Below, piece after piece: positions 59,423 through 64,000 of a DNA stretch of 64,000 bases. The stretch comes from Lederbergia lenta NBRC 16444 (GTDB lineage: Bacteria; Bacillota; Bacilli; Bacillales; Bacillaceae_C). A program made the translations under genes and the position numbers. Under the pieces are notes generated by a model. That model did no database searches. It saw only the letters and a program-made list of their open reading frames with translations, and was not told where the DNA came from. The DNA lies in the NCBI RefSeq assembly GCF_001591545.1, contig NZ_BCVC01000006.1:1-64000 (forward strand), read 5' to 3'. Position 1 is the first letter of the stretch, and each line of letters opens with the position of its first letter.

Positions 59423-61249
59423 ATGCAAAAAGTAAGCTTCTTCCGTTCTATTCATCTTAAATTTGTCCTTATTTATCTTTTGTTAATTATTATTGCTATG
59501 CAGATTATTGGTGTTTACTTCGTTGGAAAATTAGAAGACCGGCTCGTTAAAAATTTTCAAACAGCGGTCGAGGGGAGACTCCCACTTTTAGAATATAATA
59601 TTAGGGAAGAATTAATTAAAGATAGATCAGGGGCAGATATACCACCTCTTGAAACAGAAGTCCATAATTTACTTTTGGACTTCTCTGCGTCAGATATATC
59701 AGAAGTACGTATCATTAATAATCGCAGTTTGATTATTGGCACGTCTGATCCAAGCAATCAAAAGATTGTTGGACAGAAAATGACAGATGTGATGGTGAAG
59801 CGGACGCTGACATACGGTGAAAAGGAAGATAGGCTTTTTCTTGATAAGCAATCTGATGGTAGAGTGTGGATTTTAACCTACCCGATTAAATCTGGTGACG
59901 AAATAATTGGTGCTATATATGTTGTTGCAAAGATTGAAACCGTGTTTGAGCAAATGGACGAAATTAATAATATATTTATCACTGGGACAGCTATTGCTAT
60001 GCTTATCACTGCCATTCTAGGTATTGTATTAGCAAGGATGATTACCCGGCCAATTGCTGATATGAAACGTCAGGCAACGGCAATGGCAAAAGGGAACTTC
60101 TCTCGTAAAGTGAAAGTATACGGTCCAGATGAAATTGGACAATTAGCACAATCCTTTAATCATTTGACAAAAAAATTACAAGAAGCTCAGGCGATGACAG
60201 ATGGAGAACGTAGAAAGCTTTCTTCTGTTTTAACCTTCATGACAGATGGAGTAATAGCGACTGACCGAAAAGGTCGTATTATTTTAATCAACGAAAGAGC
60301 GGTGGAAATGCTAAATGTTTCACGTGAAACAGTTGATGGTCAGCCTGTAATTGAAGTATTGCAATTAGAAGAGGAATATAGCTATGAAGACCTGCTTGAA
60401 GAGCGGGAATCACTTATATTAGACTATAGTACGGATAAATATCCATATATATTACGTGCCAATATTTCTGTGATTCAGCGTGAAACTGGGTTTGTAAATG
60501 GTTTGATTGCTGTGTTGCATGATATTACAGAACAGGAAAAACTAGATGCAGAGCGTAGAGAATTTGTTGCGAATGTTTCCCATGAATTAAGAACACCACT
60601 AACCACTATGCGCAGTTATTTAGAGGCTTTGTCTGAAGGTGCATTACATGACAAAGAATTAGCGCCACGCTTTTTAAGTGTGACTCAATATGAGACAGAG
60701 CGAATGATTCGACTTGTGAATGATTTACTGAACCTATCAAAAATGGACAGTAGAAACTATGAAATCAATGCTAATTGGATTGATTTTGTTAAGTTTTTCA
60801 ATCATATTATTGATCGCTTTGACATGATGAAAGAGCGTGACATTACATTTAAAAGATTGTTGCCAAATAAAGTGATATTTGTAGAAGTAGATGAAGATAA
60901 AATTACTCAAGTAATTGATAATATTATTTCTAATGCATTGAAGTACTCTCCAGATGGTGGTCAGATTACATTTCGTCTGAAAGAACTTGATGGAAAAGTA
61001 GAAATAAGCATTAGTGACCAAGGAATAGGTATACCTAAAGATAATATTGATAGAGTCTTTCAGCGTTTTTATAGGGTGGATAGAGCAAGAACTAGGCAAT
61101 TAGGTGGAACAGGACTGGGGCTTGCTATTGCGAAAGAAATGATCAGTGCACAAGGTGGAGAGATTTGGGCAAAAAGTAAAGAGGGTAAGGGTACGACCAT
61201 ATTGTTTACTTTGCCTTATGACCCTGTACAAGAGGATGATTGGTCTTGA
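59423..61249 (+). CDS. walK: Sensor kinase WalK (YycG)
   Basis: WalK senses cell-wall status and phosphorylates WalR. The 608-residue protein has membrane helix 1 (about 13-35), an extracellular Cache/PDC-like domain (36-180), helix 2 (about 184-206), HAMP (207-258), PAS (about 262-370), and HisKA with His387 in FVANVSHELRTPL. A HATPase follows with NIISNALKYSPDG and GTGLGLAIAKE. ATG 59423 follows CAGGAG. A parS site is embedded in the PAS region. It overlaps walH by four bases. Confidence 0.97.
   Translation: MQKVSFFRSIHLKFVLIYLLLIIIAMQIIGVYFVGKLEDRLVKNFQTAVEGRLPLLEYNIREELIKDRSGADIPPLETEVHNLLLDFSASDISEVRIINNRSLIIGTSDPSNQKIVGQKMTDVMVKRTLTYGEKEDRLFLDKQSDGRVWILTYPIKSGDEIIGAIYVVAKIETVFEQMDEINNIFITGTAIAMLITAILGIVLARMITRPIADMKRQATAMAKGNFSRKVKVYGPDEIGQLAQSFNHLTKKLQEAQAMTDGERRKLSSVLTFMTDGVIATDRKGRIILINERAVEMLNVSRETVDGQPVIEVLQLEEEYSYEDLLEERESLILDYSTDKYPYILRANISVIQRETGFVNGLIAVLHDITEQEKLDAERREFVANVSHELRTPLTTMRSYLEALSEGALHDKELAPRFLSVTQYETERMIRLVNDLLNLSKMDSRNYEINANWIDFVKFFNHIIDRFDMMKERDITFKRLLPNKVIFVEVDEDKITQVIDNIISNALKYSPDGGQITFRLKELDGKVEISISDQGIGIPKDNIDRVFQRFYRVDRARTRQLGGTGLGLAIAKEMISAQGGEIWAKSKEGKGTTILFTLPYDPVQEDDWS
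60316..60331. other. parS site within walK
   Basis: TGTTTCACGTGAAACA, a perfect palindromic parS inside the walK frame, where it encodes NVSRET (about residues 298-303). Confidence 0.92.
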
Positions 61250-62583
61250 GATATGAAACTATAAAATCAGTAGTACTCCTGTTACTTGTAGTTGCAAGTG
61301 CTGCTCTTACATGGAGCTTATGGACTTATCAACCACAGCTTGAATCTAGTGATAAAAAGAACGTACATGAGGTGTCTATTTCTAATCAAGAGGAACCTGA
61401 TGGCTTGATTAAACCAAATCGTGTTCTTTTCCATCTCGACAATGTTCATTATGGAACTGTTAAGGATAAAGATATCGATCCACTTATTAATGAAATAAGA
61501 GGATGGAATTTTTATGATATTAGCCAAGCAAAAGTTTTAAGTGACGCTCGGATTCATGATATTTCCCATACGAATAATAATGTTGAAATTTACTTTCCTG
61601 ATTTAGTCCCATTTGAACTGTACAAAGGGGTACTGCACGTAGAAACAAATAATGTGCCAAATGCTGCTTTCAACAGGATTGTCATTAATTTAGCTAGCGA
61701 TTCACAAGATGGTGCCACCATTTACTTTGTTAATACGAAGGAAAATCGAGTGTTTGAAAGCCATGTCAATCCGGAACGAATATCAGCTTTAATCACAAAA
61801 ATTAATGACGACAAGAAAAAGTATGAGAAATATGGAGAATATACTTTACCTAGCAATCAGACGATATTTTTGCCTGAAAATAAAACGAAGTTAGATGAAT
61901 ACAAATACTACGCAGATTATATTGATCCAGAGAAGTTTAAGAATGCTCTTTTCAAAGATCCAAGTGCTGTTAGAAGAGATATATTGGCTAATGGAGAAAA
62001 ATTCACAGATATTTCTAGTATGATGAACGTAGATTACAACACAAATATGATTTTTTATATTAATCCTGGACAAGACCCAGGAACATTAAATCTACAAGAA
62101 AGTGATAAACATGTGTTAAATAGAAGTATTGATTTTGTTAATGAACATTCAGGTTGGACAGATAAATATCGATATTTTTCGCTTGGATCTTATCAACAGA
62201 CAACCGTTTTTCAACTGTTTATACAAGGACGACCTGTTTTTAATGAGGATGGTATGACAGAGATTCGCCAGGTATGGGGAGCGGAGGAGATTTATAAATA
62301 TAGACGGCCTTATTTCTCTTTAGACATTTCTATCCCTCTTACTGATAAGAAGTCAATAGAATTACCTTCTGGTGAAGAGGTGCTAAATTACTTAAAGGAA
62401 AGCTCTGATATCCAAGAGGATATAGATCTACTTGAAGATATAATGATCGGATATAAGCTTGCCATTGATCCTGAAAATCCTAAGGTATTTGTACTCGAGC
62501 CTTCTTGGTTTTACCTATATGGAGGATCTTGGCTTCGTCTCACAATAGATGATACAGGAGGGGATTTCCTTGGATTGGAGTAG
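61246..62583 (+). CDS. walH: WalK regulator WalH (YycH)
   Basis: A 445-residue membrane-anchored extracytoplasmic protein that, with WalI, modulates WalK. A single N-terminal membrane helix (about 7-27) is followed by a large extracellular part in the YycH pattern. I choose TTG 61246, which overlaps the walK stop (TTGA) and lies about seven bases after GAGGATGA; TTG 61240 is too close to that site. It overlaps walI by 14 bases. Confidence 0.92.
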   Translation: MRYETIKSVVLLLLVVASAALTWSLWTYQPQLESSDKKNVHEVSISNQEEPDGLIKPNRVLFHLDNVHYGTVKDKDIDPLINEIRGWNFYDISQAKVLSDARIHDISHTNNNVEIYFPDLVPFELYKGVLHVETNNVPNAAFNRIVINLASDSQDGATIYFVNTKENRVFESHVNPERISALITKINDDKKKYEKYGEYTLPSNQTIFLPENKTKLDEYKYYADYIDPEKFKNALFKDPSAVRRDILANGEKFTDISSMMNVDYNTNMIFYINPGQDPGTLNLQESDKHVLNRSIDFVNEHSGWTDKYRYFSLGSYQQTTVFQLFIQGRPVFNEDGMTEIRQVWGAEEIYKYRRPYFSLDISIPLTDKKSIELPSGEEVLNYLKESSDIQEDIDLLEDIMIGYKLAIDPENPKVFVLEPSWFYLYGGSWLRLTIDDTGGDFLGLE

Positions 62584-63376
62584 GATAAAAAGTATATTTA
62601 TTATCGCCTTTCTGATCCTCGATCTCTTCCTATTTAGCCAGCTGTTAACAAAACATCAAACAAATCAATTAGAAGTAAAAGGCGATGTCTCACTGAAGGA
62701 AAACATGAAAGACGATGGTATTGTGTATGATGACCTTCCAATGGAAATAGTTAGCGACCAGTATATGAGCGCTAATACGAAGGTTTTTTCAGAAGATGAT
62801 ATAGAAGATTCGAAACATCAAGTGATTACGCTAGAAGGTAATACACTTATCCGTGCAGAGTTGAAAAAGCCAATTAAACTGACGGAAAAAGCCGATTTAT
62901 CAGAGCTAAATGCATTTATTAAAGCTAATGTGTTAGAGGGAAGTCAATACGACTTCTGGAACTATGATAAAGAAGTCGGAACCATTACCTATTATCAAAC
63001 ATTCCATAATAAATTCATGTTCTTGAATCGAAGCGCGTATCTTACTTTTTATGTGAATGAATCAAATGAAGTGTATGCATATGATCAAACAATGCTAGAA
63101 ACAATTGAACCCATAAATGAACAAGAAGAAGTGCTAACGGCTTTTCGGGCTTTAGAGGCTTTATATCTAAAAGGAGCCCTAAATCCGAATAGTGAAATCA
63201 TAAGTGCGAAGCTCGGCTACTACACGCTCGTAAGTATGGAAGCGACACAGGTTCTTACACCTACATGGCATTTCGTGGTGGAGCATGAAGGTGAGCAAGA
63301 AAACATGCTTGTGAATGCATTTGATGGTCAAGTCATTCAAATGAATACAAGCCCAGATAAAAACATATTGGAGTGA
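62570..63376 (+). CDS. walI: WalK regulator WalI (YycI)
   Basis: A 268-residue protein with one N-terminal membrane helix ([19 protein letters not shown]) and an extracytoplasmic domain of the YycI type, forming a complex with WalH and WalK. I choose TTG 62570 (LDWSRIKS, matching MDWNKTK of B. subtilis) behind CAGGAGGGG; the ATG at 62549 precedes that ribosome binding site. Confidence 0.93.
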   Translation: MDWSRIKSIFIIAFLILDLFLFSQLLTKHQTNQLEVKGDVSLKENMKDDGIVYDDLPMEIVSDQYMSANTKVFSEDDIEDSKHQVITLEGNTLIRAELKKPIKLTEKADLSELNAFIKANVLEGSQYDFWNYDKEVGTITYYQTFHNKFMFLNRSAYLTFYVNESNEVYAYDQTMLETIEPINEQEEVLTAFRALEALYLKGALNPNSEIISAKLGYYTLVSMEATQVLTPTWHFVVEHEGEQENMLVNAFDGQVIQMNTSPDKNILE

Positions 63377-63381
63377 AAGGA

Positions 63382-64000
63382 ATGGCAATGAAATTTAGCG
63401 TGCTTGCAAGTGGCAGCTCTGGAAATGCTATTTATGTAGAGACAGATGAGCATTCCTTTTTAGTGGATGCCGGTTTGAGTTGCAAGCAAATAGGCAATTT
63501 ATTTCAGCAAATAGGACGCGATCCTGCTAAGTTAGACGGCTTACTTGTCACACATGAACATAGCGACCATATTAAAGGAATTGGCGTAATGGCGAGAAAG
63601 TATAAGCTGCCTGTGTTTGCAAATGAACGAACATGGCAAGCGATGGATGGGCTTATCGGTGAAATTGCAACAGAACAAAAATTTGTTTTTGGCATGGAAA
63701 CAGTTCAATCATATGGCGGTTTAGATATTGAATCCTTTGGTGTTTCTCACGATGCGGCAGAGCCAATGTTTTATATATTCCGTTCTGGAGGAAAAAAGCT
63801 TGTCATCGTAACAGATACAGGTTATGTCAGTGACCGTATGAAAGGCATTATCTCTGATGCAGACATGTATGTATTTGAGAGCAATCATGATATTGATATG
63901 TTGCGGATGGGTAGATATCCGTGGAATATAAAACGCAGAATTTTAAGTGATGTTGGTCACGTCTCTAACGAAGACGCAGCACTAGCAATGAGTGAAGTAA
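63382..64000 (+). CDS. walJ: MBL-fold hydrolase WalJ (YycJ), cut by window end
   Basis: The frame starts at ATG 63382 ([20 protein letters not shown]), six bases after walI, behind GGAGTG, and is still open at the window end (206 codons seen). The metallo-beta-lactamase motif THEHSDH is near residue 57, and [13 protein letters not shown] follows. YycJ/WalJ proteins are predicted nucleases linked to cell-wall and DNA-repair phenotypes. The C-terminal part lies outside the window. Confidence 0.94.
   Translation, partial: MAMKFSVLASGSSGNAIYVETDEHSFLVDAGLSCKQIGNLFQQIGRDPAKLDGLLVTHEHSDHIKGIGVMARKYKLPVFANERTWQAMDGLIGEIATEQKFVFGMETVQSYGGLDIESFGVSHDAAEPMFYIFRSGGKKLVIVTDTGYVSDRMKGIISDADMYVFESNHDIDMLRMGRYPWNIKRRILSDVGHVSNEDAALAMSEV

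Overview
This window is the chromosomal replication-origin region of a low-GC, Gram-positive, spore-forming rod of the Bacillaceae. The gene order gyrA-gyrB-remB-recF-yaaA-dnaN-dnaA / oriC / rpmH-rnpA-yidC-jag ... mnmE-mnmG-rsmG-noc-parA-parB ... ychF ... rpsF-ssb-rpsR ... gdpP-rplI-dnaC ... walRKHIJ is the classic Bacillus origin neighbourhood. Noc, Soj/Spo0J, a SpoIIIJ-type YidC, YyaC and candidate Spo0A boxes in oriC point to a sporulating organism. A sigma-D-type promoter before a chemoreceptor points to a motile one. I cannot name the genus from sequence alone; it is not B. subtilis itself.

Layout. 1-10720 (minus strand): a degenerate HD-GYP protein, gyrase, RemB, RecF, YaaA, the sliding clamp and DnaA. 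9185-9376 holds the unwinding element (DnaA-trios plus DnaA boxes) and 10721-11277 a larger DnaA-box array. From 11278 nearly everything reads on the plus strand, co-directional with the rightward fork: rpmH-rnpA-yidC-jag, an LTA-synthase-type gene, tRNA modification genes preceded by a DnaA-box cluster, nucleoid occlusion and partition genes with a parS inside parB, then DUF554, YyaC, MscS, DUF951, YchF, a thiolase, DUF378, the rpsF-ssb-rpsR operon, a chemoreceptor, yybS-gdpP-rplI and dnaC.

The stretch from 38600 to about 57000 is accessory. It carries a possible transposase remnant, an L-rhamnose island (rhaM, MFS permease, rhaB, rhaA; then rhaEW; then the DeoR repressor rhaR), a 1029-residue sensor with two kinase modules, a YfcC permease with an M20 amidohydrolase, a HelD-type helicase and a frameshifted small lipoprotein made of 11-residue tryptophan repeats. 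No purA lies between dnaC and walR. The rhamnose genes look co-regulated: a tandem TTTGTGTTG motif occurs before both rhaM and rhaEW, and a perfect CcpA cre lies before rhaM.

The right end is the WalRK cell-wall operon. A LysM-G5-M23 peptidase gene lies just before walR and has a perfect WalR box upstream of it. walJ runs off the window.

I found no rRNA, tRNA, CRISPR array, prophage or intact insertion sequence. Two families of extragenic repeats sit in intergenic spaces. I see no clear multi-gene system that is wholly new. The most unusual items are the hendecad-repeat lipoprotein, the double-kinase sensor, the degenerate HD-GYP protein beside gyrA and one unrecognised gene next to yyaC.
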